Assembly (NCBI GenBank): GCA_000381605.1
Contig: KB906754.1
Location: forward strand, 391,013 to 455,012
DNA length: 64,000 bases
From: Acidobacteriaceae bacterium KBS 89
Lineage (GTDB): Bacteria > Acidobacteriota > Terriglobia > Terriglobales > Acidobacteriaceae
Reading direction: 5' to 3'
Part shown: piece after piece, positions 46,863-55,653 of the stretch
Layout: every line of letters starts with the position of its first letter
How positions within the stretch are numbered: the stretch's first letter is position 1
Translations under genes and position numbers: made by a program
The notes under the pieces: generated by a model
What the model was told of the DNA's origin: nothing
Seen by the model: the letters and a program-made list of their open reading frames with translations, nothing else
Databases searched by the model: none

Positions 46863-47750
46863 TTGCATCTTCATAGGATCTCTTTCTTCTCTGTAGTTGC
46901 CGTGCTCGTCTTGGCGAGCCAAGGGGGCCCCGCACAGCAACCTGAAAAGGCTTCGGCCGTCACTCCGGCGCCGCATGCCAAACAGACCCATTTTAGACAC
47001 GTTCTGGTTGTTGGCGAATCAAGGGGCTATGAACACGATTCGATATCTGCAGCGATGAATGCCATCTACGAGATGGGTAAGCAGACCGGATTGTGGGACA
47101 CGATGATTCGGACTGATACGGAACTGATTACGAAGAAAGATCTGGGACGCAATAGCAAAAATCTTAACTATTTTGATGTCTTAGTTTTCGCCAGCACAAC
47201 CGGCGAACTCGAGATGGATCCCAGTCAAAAACAAGACATGATGTCCTTCATCAAGGACGATGGAAAGGGCTTTGTTGGAATCCATGCAGCCCTGGACACG
47301 AACTACAACTGGCCGGAATACGGGGAGATGATTGGGGGGTGGTTCGATCAGCATCCTTGGATGACGTTCAATGCTCCGATCATCAACGAAGACCCGGATT
47401 TCCCAGCTGTACGCCATTTTCCAAAGGCGTTCTTAAAGTATGACGAGATCTATCAGCCCAAGGAATGGGCGCGTGACAAGGTGAATGTACTGCTCAGTCT
47501 CGACGCTTCAAAACTCGACTACAACAACAATCCGCGCATTCATCGCACAGATCGCGATTTTGCTGTTGCATGGGACAAGATGTACGGCAAAGGGCGGGTC
47601 TTTTACTCCACCCTGGGGCATACTGAGGAGTCGTGGCAGGACCCCGATATCTACAAGATGTACTTTGAAGCTGTGAAGTGGGCACTGGGAATGACGGAAG
47701 GAAGTACGGCATCCCATCCGCGCGTTCAAACAGCGACGTCTAGCCATTGA
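46863..47750 (+). CDS. ThuA-like domain exported protein
   Basis: A 295-residue protein with a signal peptide (SFFSVVAVLVLASQGGPA) and a ThuA-like, class-I glutamine-amidotransferase-type alpha/beta domain: RHVLVVGESRGYEHDSI, YFDVLVFASTTGELEM, GKGFVGIHAALDTNYNWPEY, GKGRVFYSTLGHTEESW. ThuA proteins are tied to trehalose/sugar catabolism, and some act on 3-keto sugars; the exact reaction is unknown. The start is a TTG with GAGGAG five bases upstream; the next ATG is inside the domain. It leads a plus-strand operon running to about 53.4 kb. Confidence 0.85.
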   Translation: MHLHRISFFSVVAVLVLASQGGPAQQPEKASAVTPAPHAKQTHFRHVLVVGESRGYEHDSISAAMNAIYEMGKQTGLWDTMIRTDTELITKKDLGRNSKNLNYFDVLVFASTTGELEMDPSQKQDMMSFIKDDGKGFVGIHAALDTNYNWPEYGEMIGGWFDQHPWMTFNAPIINEDPDFPAVRHFPKAFLKYDEIYQPKEWARDKVNVLLSLDASKLDYNNNPRIHRTDRDFAVAWDKMYGKGRVFYSTLGHTEESWQDPDIYKMYFEAVKWALGMTEGSTASHPRVQTATSSH

Positions 47751-47778
47751 AGACATTCCAAGGAGAAACGCGGCTCTT

Positions 47779-48324
47779 ATGAAGAAGATCGGGATGGGCT
47801 TGATTGGCCCCGGATTCGTCGCAGCTCATCACCTTGATGCAGGTCGACGTCGGGGTGATGTGGACATCGTTGCAATCGCCAGCTCGTCACAGCAGTCGGC
47901 AGATAAGAAGGCACAAGCGTACAAAGTGGACCGCGCTTATGGGGAATACAAAGCCATGATTGCCGACCCTGATGTGCAGGTCATCTACAACACGACCCCT
48001 AACCACTTGCATCTTCCAGTCATTATGGCTGCTCTTGAGGCCGGAAAGCATATTATCTCGGAGAAGCCACTCGCCTCGAATGCGGATGAGGGACGCAGAC
48101 TGCGGGATACTGCGGTTGCAACTAAAGTGGCGCATGTCGTGACGTTCAACTATCGCGGTAATCCGCTCGTACAGCAAACCATGGGTACGTTCGGCTATGA
48201 TGGTGTCCTCTCGATCGAGCATGAAGACAGCCTTCTCTCGCCGGAAGAAAGGCTTACCCGTGCAGCACATTTTCTGAACGACATCGTACTGAAAGAACAG
48301 CCCGTAGCACCATGGTGGATCTAA
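47779..48324 (+). pseudogene. Chimera: Gfo/Idh/MocA N-terminus fused to sugar isomerase C-terminus
   Basis: A 181-residue product whose two parts belong to different families. Residues 1-133 are the Rossmann half of a Gfo/Idh/MocA dehydrogenase (GMGLIGPGFVAAHHL, VIYNTTPNHLH, HIISEKPLASN, VVTFNYRGNP). From about 137 (GYDGVLSIEHEDSLLSPEE to APWWI) it matches the C-terminal end of TIM-barrel sugar phosphate isomerases. The dehydrogenase's substrate domain and most of the barrel are missing. The simplest reading is an in-frame deletion between two adjacent genes, with the junction near 48175-48190. It is likely non-functional, unless it survives as an NAD-binding remnant. It follows the ThuA gene by 28 bp. 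Confidence 0.75.
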
Positions 48325-48381
48325 AGAACATTAGACAGAACAAGAACGTGATGACGTTCCATAAGAGGACCAGAACTGTTC

Positions 48382-49779
48382 ATGAATCGCAGAAATTTCC
48401 TCTCCTCTGCAGGCGTTCTACTTGCTGGCCATTCATTCAATGGTTCGGCACTGAAGTCTCTTGCGACTAGCGCGGCTCCGACTAAGGCTGATTACGCTCT
48501 TCGTATTGAACCCTGCACGCTCGATATTGGACCGGGTGTATCTACCAAGACCATTGGCTACAACGGGCAGGTACCCGGTCCGCTGCTTCGTCTGCGCGAA
48601 GGTGTTCCTGTCTCCATCGATGTAACCAATGCCACAGCGCAAGAAGATATTGTGCACTGGCATGGACTGGCTATCGACTCGTTGAATGATGGTGCCATGG
48701 AGGAAGGTTCCCTGATGATCGCGGCCGGAGCGACGCATCGGTACTCCTTCACTCCGAAGCCTTCGGGGACTCGCTGGTATCACACCCATGCAACTGCGAA
48801 CGACAATCTGTCGCTTGGGACCTATACGGGGCAGTTTGGTTTTTTGCTTATAGAGGGCAAGGGCCAGCCGGGGCAGTACGATCAGGAGATCAACCTCGCG
48901 ATCCATCACTGGGAGCCATCGTTTGTGCCGATGGTCGAGACGATGCGTGAGCACTCCTCGAACGCACCGCTTACAAGCGGCTCCGATGTTGGTTACAAAT
49001 ATGCCACGATCAATGCGCATATGCTGGGTGCGGGAGAGCCTATCCGTGTAAAGCAAGGGCAGCGGGTTCTGATGCGTTTGCTAAATGCCAGTGCAACAGA
49101 GAACGTAGTGCTTGCTCTTCCGGGACACACCTTCAAAGTTATTGCTATGGATGGAAATCCGGTCCCTAATCCGAAGTCGGTAGAGGTTATCTCGCTTGCG
49201 GTTGCAGAGCGTATCGACGCAATCGTAGAGATGAACGCTCCCGGAGTCTGGATATTAGGGTCAACACTCGGGAGAGCCCGCCAGATGGGACTGGGCGTCG
49301 TCGTTGAGTATGCTGGGAAAAAGGGAAACCCGATATGGAAGGATCCTGTGCCTGCGGAATGGGACTATACACAGTTTGCTGCTACCACAGCAGTCACCAA
49401 GCCGGACGAAACGTTTGTTCTGACGTTTCGCGACATTGGCGCTTTACACGGATCGAAGTTCGACACATGGACGATCAACAATAAATCCTGGCCCAACACG
49501 GATTCGCTGATAGTGCGTGAGGGTAAGCGGTATCGTCTTGTCTTTCGTAACGGAAGCGGCGATCAACATCCGCTTCATCTGCACCGTCATACGTTCGAGG
49601 TCACGCGAATTGGGGACAAGAACACCAGCGGTTTGAAGAAAGATGTCATCAACGTAATGCCGCTTGAAACCGTTGAAGTCGACTTTGTCGCTGACAATCC
49701 GGGAGATACTCTATGGCATTGTCATCAACAGCTGCATATGGACTATGGGTTTATGCAACTCATCAAATACGCGGGATAG
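48382..49779 (+). CDS. Exported multicopper oxidase
   Basis: A 465-residue multicopper oxidase. The N-terminus has a Tat-type signal (NRRNFLSSAGVLLAG). Copper ligands are complete: HWHG (His92, His94), YHTHA (His134, His136), HPLHLHRHTFE near residue 395, and HCHQQLHMDYGFM near 447, supplying type 1 and trinuclear sites. The family oxidises substrates or metal ions and reduces O2 to water in the periplasm. Its neighbours (cytochrome c and PQQ-dehydrogenase-like genes, same strand, small gaps) suggest a terminal or accessory oxidase role, but nitrite reductase or laccase activity cannot be excluded. Confidence 0.88.
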   Translation: MNRRNFLSSAGVLLAGHSFNGSALKSLATSAAPTKADYALRIEPCTLDIGPGVSTKTIGYNGQVPGPLLRLREGVPVSIDVTNATAQEDIVHWHGLAIDSLNDGAMEEGSLMIAAGATHRYSFTPKPSGTRWYHTHATANDNLSLGTYTGQFGFLLIEGKGQPGQYDQEINLAIHHWEPSFVPMVETMREHSSNAPLTSGSDVGYKYATINAHMLGAGEPIRVKQGQRVLMRLLNASATENVVLALPGHTFKVIAMDGNPVPNPKSVEVISLAVAERIDAIVEMNAPGVWILGSTLGRARQMGLGVVVEYAGKKGNPIWKDPVPAEWDYTQFAATTAVTKPDETFVLTFRDIGALHGSKFDTWTINNKSWPNTDSLIVREGKRYRLVFRNGSGDQHPLHLHRHTFEVTRIGDKNTSGLKKDVINVMPLETVEVDFVADNPGDTLWHCHQQLHMDYGFMQLIKYAG

Positions 49780-49825
49780 ATTGGTAGCGAGTGATTTGAA
49801 CACCCTGGAAGTAGTTATAGCGATC

Positions 49826-50860
49826 ATGAATAGATTTCGAGCCTTAACCCTCGTTGTAGTTTTCGGATTCATTCCGGCAATCGCTCATCCCGGTTGGTCT
49901 CAGACGTCCAGAACCGAGCATGCGCCGGCTGACAACTCGGCGGGCGCGCACTCCTATGCCAAGAATTGTGCGATATGCCACGGAGACCAGCGCGAGGGCA
50001 TCCTTCCGGGGTTCCCGCCTTTGCTCGATGTGAACCGCAAGTTTACGCATGAGCAAATTGAAAGCCTCATTCGCACCGGCAAGGGCCGTATGCCCAATTT
50101 TGCCAAGCTGCCCCAAGAGGAAGTTGCAGAGTTGATGCGGTTCCTCTCAACAAGCGATATCGCCGTAGGAGGAGCAAACGGCGCTGGAAATATCTCCGAC
50201 GCGGGGCGTCCTTTGTTTCAAAGGAACTGCGCCTTCTGCCACGGGCGCGATGCGGCTGGTGGCGAAACAGGACCCGATCTCACACGATCCAAGCTGTTGA
50301 TTTCTGATACCAACGGAAGCAAATTTTCCGAAGTAGTCCGGAATGGCAGACCGGAAAAGAAGATGCCTGCATTTAACTTTTCGAATGAAGAGGTCCATAG
50401 TCTTCTCCTATTCGTCCGCAATCAAGGGAAGTCGTCCCGGCCTGGCGGACGGCGTGGAGTGGATGTAAGTGATCTCCAGACGGGAAACGTGGAAGCGGGC
50501 AAGCGATATTTCAGTGGCCCCGGCGGCTGTGTTAAGTGCCACTCGGCAACGGGAGATCTGGCTGGAGTCGCTAACCGTTTTCAGGGTCTCCAATTGGAGC
50601 AACAGATGCTCTATCCGAATAATGCGAAGAGCACGGTAGCTGTGACGCTGCCTGATGGTCGATCGTTAGCCGGAGAGCTTGCTTATCGCGATGAGTTCAC
50701 GATCGGATTGCGTGGCGCGGACGGCGTCTATCACTCATGGCCGGTCAGCCGCATTCGCTATACGGTAGATTCGCCGGTTGACGGTCATGTGGAGTTGTTC
50801 GGCAAGTATTCGGATGATGACATTCACAATCTGATGGCATACATGCAAACGTTGCACTAA
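49826..50860 (+). CDS. Triheme c-type cytochrome
   Basis: A 344-residue exported cytochrome with a signal peptide (LTLVVVFGFIPAIA) and three CxxCH sites at residues 48-52, 135-139 and 235-239. Each lies in a small class-I-like cytochrome module (first: YAKNCAICHGDQREG; second: FQRNCAFCHGRDAAGG). The last ~90 residues hold a beta domain (LPDGRSLAGELAYRDEFTIGL, then SWPVSRIRY) and a final GKYSDDDIHNLMAYMQTL helix. It is placed between a multicopper oxidase and a quinoprotein-like dehydrogenase, where it would be the natural electron carrier. The start at 49826 gives the signal peptide; upstream frame overlaps the oxidase gene. Confidence 0.88.
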   Translation: MNRFRALTLVVVFGFIPAIAHPGWSQTSRTEHAPADNSAGAHSYAKNCAICHGDQREGILPGFPPLLDVNRKFTHEQIESLIRTGKGRMPNFAKLPQEEVAELMRFLSTSDIAVGGANGAGNISDAGRPLFQRNCAFCHGRDAAGGETGPDLTRSKLLISDTNGSKFSEVVRNGRPEKKMPAFNFSNEEVHSLLLFVRNQGKSSRPGGRRGVDVSDLQTGNVEAGKRYFSGPGGCVKCHSATGDLAGVANRFQGLQLEQQMLYPNNAKSTVAVTLPDGRSLAGELAYRDEFTIGLRGADGVYHSWPVSRIRYTVDSPVDGHVELFGKYSDDDIHNLMAYMQTLH

Positions 50861-50890
50861 ACAATGGGTCTGCTGTGAGGTTTATTAGAT

Positions 50891-52465
50891 ATGAAGGCTT
50901 GGAAATACTCGCTGGTGTTTGCTAGCATCGCGCTGCTTCGCGCATCCTCTGACCCTGCGATGGCGCAGAATCTCGAGCCGGCTGCTCTTGCCCATCCTTC
51001 ATCCGATAGTTGGCCTACGTATCATGGCGATTATTCCGGCAAACGGCACAGCAAGCTGAACCAGATCACCCCCGGGAATGTCGGTTCGCTCACTCTGGCG
51101 TGGGCGTTTCAGACAAATCAGAATGCTCCGATCAAGTCGACGCCGCTGCTCGTTGACGGCATCCTTTACTTCACCGTCCCCGATAACATATGGGCCGTTG
51201 ACGCGCGGTCGGGGCATGCGCTCTGGCACTATAACAAGCCGACCGACGAAGGATTGCATATCGGCCATCGCGGAGTTGCGATGTACAAGGGGTGGCTTTA
51301 CTACCTCACACCCGACTCCCATCTTATTTCGCTGAATGCGAAGGATGGCACCATCCGTTGGGACGTCGTTGTGGCCGATGTCAAGAAGGGCTACTGGACG
51401 ACGATGGCCCCACTGGTCGTCCGCAATCACGTAATCATCGGTGTGTCAGGAGACTTCGATAACCTCGCCGGATATCTTCGCTCCATTGATCCTGAAACCG
51501 GAGGGACTCAATGGCAGTGGGACAGCACGCCCCCTGCAGGAACCCCTAACAGCACGACCGGTGGCATGACGTGGATGACGGGAACCTACGACCCCGAGCT
51601 CAACCTTCTCTATTGGGGGACGGGCAATCCTACACCGGTGTTGAATGGAAAGCCGCGGCCCGGCGACAATCTCTATACCTGCGCGATTGTTGCCCTTAAT
51701 CCGGATACCGGAAAGCTTACGTGGGCGTTTTCTGCTTCGCCTCACGATACGCATGACTGGGACGCAGTGGAGACACCCATTCTTGTAGACGGTGACTTTC
51801 ACGGCAAACCACACAAGATGGTGATGCAAGCTTCCCGAAACGGCTATTTCTTTGTCCTTGATCGTACCAATGGCAAGAGTCTTCTGACTTCTACGTTTGG
51901 ACCCGTAAATTGGTCACTCGGAGTCGATAAAGAGGGGCGGCCGATTCCAAACCCAGCAAAGGAGCCCGCTCCTGATGGGCGCTTGATTGCACCGGATGAA
52001 GGTGGCATGACGAACTATCGCGCCCCGAGTTTTGATCCAACGACCGGCCTGTTTATTGTGGATGCACACCCCAGCTACAGCATCTATTTTGCTAAAGCCG
52101 CGGATGGAATTTATGGCTGGGCAGGTGCGGACTACGGTTTATGGGGCAAAGGGGTCATCGAGGCGATTGATTATCAAACCGGAAAGCTGCGCTGGACCCA
52201 TGAAGTAGGCGACGGCGGTTCAGGTGCGGGCGTGCTTACAACCGCATCGGGTCTGACGTTTACGGGTGACGCTCACGGCAGCGTGCTGGCACTCGCGACC
52301 AAGGATGGGAGAACGTTGTGGCATTCCGGTATGGGTTCTCCGATGGTTAGTTCGCCCATCGCCTACGAGTTGGATGGACGACAGTTTGTGATGACGAGCA
52401 GCGGAGGCGTACTTTTTGCGTGGACACTTCCGCAGACTGAGCGCAACGCCGTGGCAAAACACTAG
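50891..52465 (+). CDS. PQQ-dependent alcohol/sugar dehydrogenase-like beta-propeller
   Basis: A 524-residue exported eight-bladed-propeller protein: signal peptide (YSLVFASIALLRASS), WPTYHGDYSGKRHSKLNQIT, STPLLVDGILYFT, YWGTGNPTPV, SPHDTHDWDAVETPIL (catalytic-type Asp291) and MGSPMVSSPIAYELDG. Two usual quinoprotein features seem absent. The vicinal Cys-Cys that normally precedes the VNRGVAV-type segment is replaced (LHIGHRGVAMY), and the Glu of the GGAEYGVRG-type calcium site is replaced (GDFDNLAGY). I recall acidobacterial 'empty quinoprotein' families with this character. It may therefore not bind PQQ. Substrate unknown; cytochrome c is the likely electron partner. Confidence 0.85.
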   Translation: MKAWKYSLVFASIALLRASSDPAMAQNLEPAALAHPSSDSWPTYHGDYSGKRHSKLNQITPGNVGSLTLAWAFQTNQNAPIKSTPLLVDGILYFTVPDNIWAVDARSGHALWHYNKPTDEGLHIGHRGVAMYKGWLYYLTPDSHLISLNAKDGTIRWDVVVADVKKGYWTTMAPLVVRNHVIIGVSGDFDNLAGYLRSIDPETGGTQWQWDSTPPAGTPNSTTGGMTWMTGTYDPELNLLYWGTGNPTPVLNGKPRPGDNLYTCAIVALNPDTGKLTWAFSASPHDTHDWDAVETPILVDGDFHGKPHKMVMQASRNGYFFVLDRTNGKSLLTSTFGPVNWSLGVDKEGRPIPNPAKEPAPDGRLIAPDEGGMTNYRAPSFDPTTGLFIVDAHPSYSIYFAKAADGIYGWAGADYGLWGKGVIEAIDYQTGKLRWTHEVGDGGSGAGVLTTASGLTFTGDAHGSVLALATKDGRTLWHSGMGSPMVSSPIAYELDGRQFVMTSSGGVLFAWTLPQTERNAVAKH

Positions 52466-52583
52466 TCGTTCCGACGGTTGTGAAGCTTTCTTCCGTTCGA
52501 GGTGAGGAACATATTCTCCTGCCTTCTGTGGAGGAATAGAAATGTCCCAATTCCTGGAGTAGTCTTTCTTTAGAGGAATACCG

Positions 52584-53402
52584 ATGATCCGCGCGACTAT
52601 CAGACCTGGCATCGTTTTCGCTGCGATCGTAATGATCATAGCGGCTACGGAATTCGCATCTGCGCAGGACTCGAATTTCTCCCAAGCTGCAAAGGCGGCA
52701 GCTCCGCTTGTTATCCGCGTGGCTGGCCAACCTGCTGATGATGATGTGGATGATGCTTCAGCTCTGGTTGTGACCTCCGATTTCAATCGTGACGGTTTAG
52801 CAGATATAGCGAGGATCACTTTGCATGCTGACGGAACCTCCGATCCCGACCATTTGGTTGTGTCGTTGGGCCAGCGGAACGGTGCATTCAGACCATTGAC
52901 GTCCAAGGCGTTGCCAGGTCAAATTCCTCGCGCCATGGTTGGTGGTGACTTCAACAATGATGGCAATTCTGATCTGATCGTTGGGAATGAAGATGGGACA
53001 CTCACATTGCTTCTAGGGGATGGGACTGGCAGCTTCAATTCTGTTCACCCGATCCCACCTCAAAGTTCAGTCGTATCGATCGCAGTCGCTGATTTCAACA
53101 ACGATGGCATTCCAGACATCGCCATTTCCGACTGGCGTGCCAGCTCAGTGACTGTGCTTGTCGGTACAGGCAAAGGCTCCTTCGAGTATTTAAGGTCGTT
53201 TCCTCTCCGCATGCGAGGAACCAAACCTCATGTCGCTACTGCAGACTTTAACGGAGATGGTGTAGCGGATATCGCTGTGATCTACGAGCAGGATGATGGT
53301 GATACCTACGACGTCATGCTCGGTAATGGGAATGGCAGCTTTACCATTGCGCCAGAGAGAGGCTTGGCGAGGAATCCAAACTCACACTGCATTATTCTTT
53401 AG
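52584..53402 (+). CDS. Exported FG-GAP/VCBS repeat protein
   Basis: A 272-residue protein with a signal peptide (IVFAAIVMIIAATEFASA) and four to five propeller-type repeats with calcium-type loops: DFNRDGLADIARI, DFNNDGNSDLIVG, DFNNDGIPDIAIS and DFNGDGVADIAVI, each followed by GxGxGSF. It has no ASPIC domain and is short for a full propeller, so the C-terminus may be lost: the decayed region starts directly after its stop. GAGGAA lies seven bases before the ATG. It could be the last gene of the ThuA/oxidase operon (118-bp gap). Confidence 0.8.
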   Translation: MIRATIRPGIVFAAIVMIIAATEFASAQDSNFSQAAKAAAPLVIRVAGQPADDDVDDASALVVTSDFNRDGLADIARITLHADGTSDPDHLVVSLGQRNGAFRPLTSKALPGQIPRAMVGGDFNNDGNSDLIVGNEDGTLTLLLGDGTGSFNSVHPIPPQSSVVSIAVADFNNDGIPDIAISDWRASSVTVLVGTGKGSFEYLRSFPLRMRGTKPHVATADFNGDGVADIAVIYEQDDGDTYDVMLGNGNGSFTIAPERGLARNPNSHCIIL

Positions 53403-53962
53403 ATTGGATTTGAATAATGTGTCTGGGCGAGAGGATTCGAACCCATGCCCGTCGAGCTGTTCGAAAATTCAACCAGGGCTAACGACCGTGAAGCTGCGGC
53501 ACTTTCATTCGTGCCGCATCTCGACGGTAAAGATCAATGGCAAGCCCTTTTCTGGAGTCACGAGTTTCTGGACGTCGCTGTAAGAAATGAAAATGAAGTG
53601 AAAATGAGCGTTAATCAAGCGTAGCTCTAGTTCGATGAGCGCATGCCCTGGTTATCGCCAATTGAAATCGTGATCGGCCAACAGAAGCCGACTAATCCGT
53701 ACCGATCATCTAGGTATTGTGCACCGGTATCCATAGCAATGGTTCGGAGCGGATGTTTGCGGCAGCGTCTGTTGTTCGACTAGACGATGGCTGCCTCGGA
53801 CCCTTCTGCTCGAAAAGAAGGACCTCCACCGCGGAAAACCCAAGAAGAGTATTCCTCTCCTCCCCACTTCTAGATTATTACGCACCGGGGGGCTTGCGGC
53901 AAGACCCGGGCCATGCCGCATCATCGTCGGCTGAAGCACAAGAACCTACAAGGGGAGGCACG
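53403..53962. other. Intergenic region at the start of a decayed segment
   Basis: A 560-bp stretch without a supported gene. It holds the tRNA-3'-end-like motif at 53422-53446 and a clean hairpin (8-bp stem TGCGGCAC/GTGCCGCA, 53495-53518, 8-base loop) with no T-run. The DNA otherwise looks like fragments of lost genes. Confidence 0.4.
53422..53446 (-). other. Short tRNA 3'-end-like motif
   Basis: On the minus strand GGTTCGAATCCTCTCG reads like the T-arm of a tRNA gene, but the 5' half of the T-stem does not pair properly and no anticodon arm or acceptor partner is present upstream. It may be a leftover attachment-site fragment or chance. Confidence 0.25.
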
Positions 53963-54541
53963 ATGAAAGAGCATGCGGTAATGATTGCAGGAGGGGGTCC
54001 GACCGGGATGATGTTGGCAGGCGAACTGGCGCTGGCAGGCGTCGACGTAGCCGTTGTCGAACGCCGCCCTAATCAAGAGCTTGCCGGTTCGCGTGCTGGC
54101 GGTCTGAGCTCACGCACTCTCGAGGTTTTAGATCAGCGCGGAATTGTGGACCGGTTCCTAGCGGAAGGACAGATAGCCCAGGTCGCGGGATTCGCGGCCA
54201 TGCGTTTAGACATTAGCGATTTTCCGACCCGGCACAACTACGGGCTGGGGCTGAGGCAGAAGCATATTGAACGTATTCTCGCTGGGTGGGTCAGCGAGTT
54301 GGCGGTGCCGATCTATCGCAGCCGTGAATTAACGTGTTTCGGGCAGGACGACACTGGCGTCACCATCGAACTGTCCGATGGTGCGTCGATGCGGGCAAAC
54401 TATCTCGTCGGGTGCGATGGAGGCCGCAGTTTGGTCCGCAAAGCTGCTGGCATTGAGTTTTCGAGGATGGGATGCGACAACAGCAGCATTCTCGCCGAGG
54501 CCGAGACTTGCGTAAACAAATGCCAGCCAAGCGTAGTCTAG
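53963..54541 (+). pseudogene. Truncated FAD-dependent aromatic monooxygenase (N-terminal part)
   Basis: The 192-residue product matches the FAD-binding half of PheA/TfdB-type flavin monooxygenases. It has the dinucleotide motif MIAGGGPTGMMLAGELALAG near residue 7, then VVERRPNQELAGSRAGGLSSRTLE and the second FAD motif YLVGCDGGRSLVRKAAGIEF near residue 153. Full-length members have about 400-500 residues or more. Similarity ends around ILAEAE and the frame stops soon after. AGGGGAGG lies five bases before the ATG, so the 5' end was once a proper gene. It sits between the tRNA-like motif and the tRNA-Leu remnant, in a decayed segment. Confidence 0.75.
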
Positions 54542-54713
54542 CGAATGGGCGGAGACGCACCCAATAACCCAAGATGGCGGAGGAGCCGCCATTAGGCATC
54601 CATCGAACAGTTACTCAAAATAAAAAAGGATGAGCGCCCACCGTATTTGTACCGGGACGGACTCGGTTTGGTCTCTTCCCTGCCCGCAAATCATTGCAAA
54701 AAAATGGGATACT

Positions 54714-54766
54714 TGGTGCCGGGAGGGGGGCGAACCCCCACGAGGTTGCCCCGGCGGATTTTGAGT
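54714..54766 (-). other. Damaged 3' fragment of tRNA-Leu(CAA)
   Basis: On the minus strand the segment runs from the anticodon loop CTCAAAA through TCCGCC, a long variable arm (CGGGG/CCTCG) and the T-arm to CCGGCACCA, as in a bacterial tRNA-Leu. The T-loop is shortened by about two bases, leaving GGGGG-TTCG-CCCCC. Upstream of the anticodon loop the sequence does not form the anticodon stem, D-arm or acceptor 5' strand. A run of seven T follows the 3' end. It is therefore a remnant, as left by integration into the 3' half of a tRNA gene, and cannot make a functional tRNA. Confidence 0.7.
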
Positions 54767-55422
54767 TCTGAGCCTTCTATCCATAGTGTCCGATTGAGCC
54801 ATGCTTGTTCACATTTAGCTGGTTCCTATGTCCATACTTTCCATCTAAACATGCCAAAATCCATCCCGGTTGCCGTCAGCAAAGCTGTCAAAATCTAGGC
54901 GGACAAACGAACGAAAATCGGGTGCGAACTCCTTGACTCTTTTTGGGGAAATTTTCGAAGAAGGGGTGCTGAGAAGCAGGAGCCGCGTAGACAAGAATGT
55001 CACAGAATCGAGGAGCAGAGGGTCCTCAAGCTTCAATCGAAAACTGATAGGCGACCTTCTCTAAGGCCTTGCCGACCATCGCGGCGCCCGACAAGACAAT
55101 CTATGTTTGTCTGAAATGAAGATTTTGAGCTGGGCGTGCTTCCTATATTGTCCAATAAATAAATATACAGCGCTATATGTAGGCAATTTAGCGGCGTTCA
55201 ACTCGCGAGGGCTGGGCACCATACCAAGCGATACGACGCTATACCCGACCTGCGAAACAAATGCCCTCGCATAAGAGATCGCAAAAAATCGGTGAGCCCC
55301 AATGGTGTGAAAAACGCCTTTCCCCGGCACGATCTGGAGCTCTTCTGCGTGAGAAGTCGCAAGCGGAATAATGTTTTGTACCATCGACTATAAGTTTTGC
55401 CAGTTTTCCGGAGGATTCAATT

Positions 55423-55653
55423 GTGGCTAACCTTATCCATGTCTCCAAAGAGGGGCAAGGTAAAACTCCTGAGTGTTCTACTGCCGCTCCAAGACGGAGC
55501 GGCTTTCTGTTCAGATATAAATGTCTCAGCGAGTTTGAACTCAGAGCATTCATGAGTCAAGAAGTCCCTATTCATAGGATACCTAACGTTCTATCAATGC
55601 CTTCCGCGCCTCTTCCAATTCGTCCGCGTCAGCTTAGGATGCGCGAGAACTAA
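55423..55653 (+). CDS. Possible small hypothetical protein, GTG start
   Basis: A 76-codon frame starting at GTG, with GGAGG (55410-55414) eight bases upstream, an ideal ribosome site. The product (MANLIHVSKEGQGKTPEC at its start) has no recognisable domain and a basic, Pro-rich end. Because it lies in decayed DNA, it may be the front of a broken gene. Confidence 0.3.
   Translation: MANLIHVSKEGQGKTPECSTAAPRRSGFLFRYKCLSEFELRAFMSQEVPIHRIPNVLSMPSAPLPIRPRQLRMREN

Noticed and set aside
54714..54830. Intact tRNA-Leu gene
   Set aside because: The anticodon stem, D-arm and acceptor 5' strand are not found upstream of the anticodon loop, and the T-loop is shortened. Only a 3' fragment is supported.
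55061..55384. 107-codon minus-strand frame in the decayed region
   Set aside because: Some receiver-domain-like flavour (ARAFVSQVGYSVVSLGM) but no conserved Asp or clear domain; not enough to call a gene.
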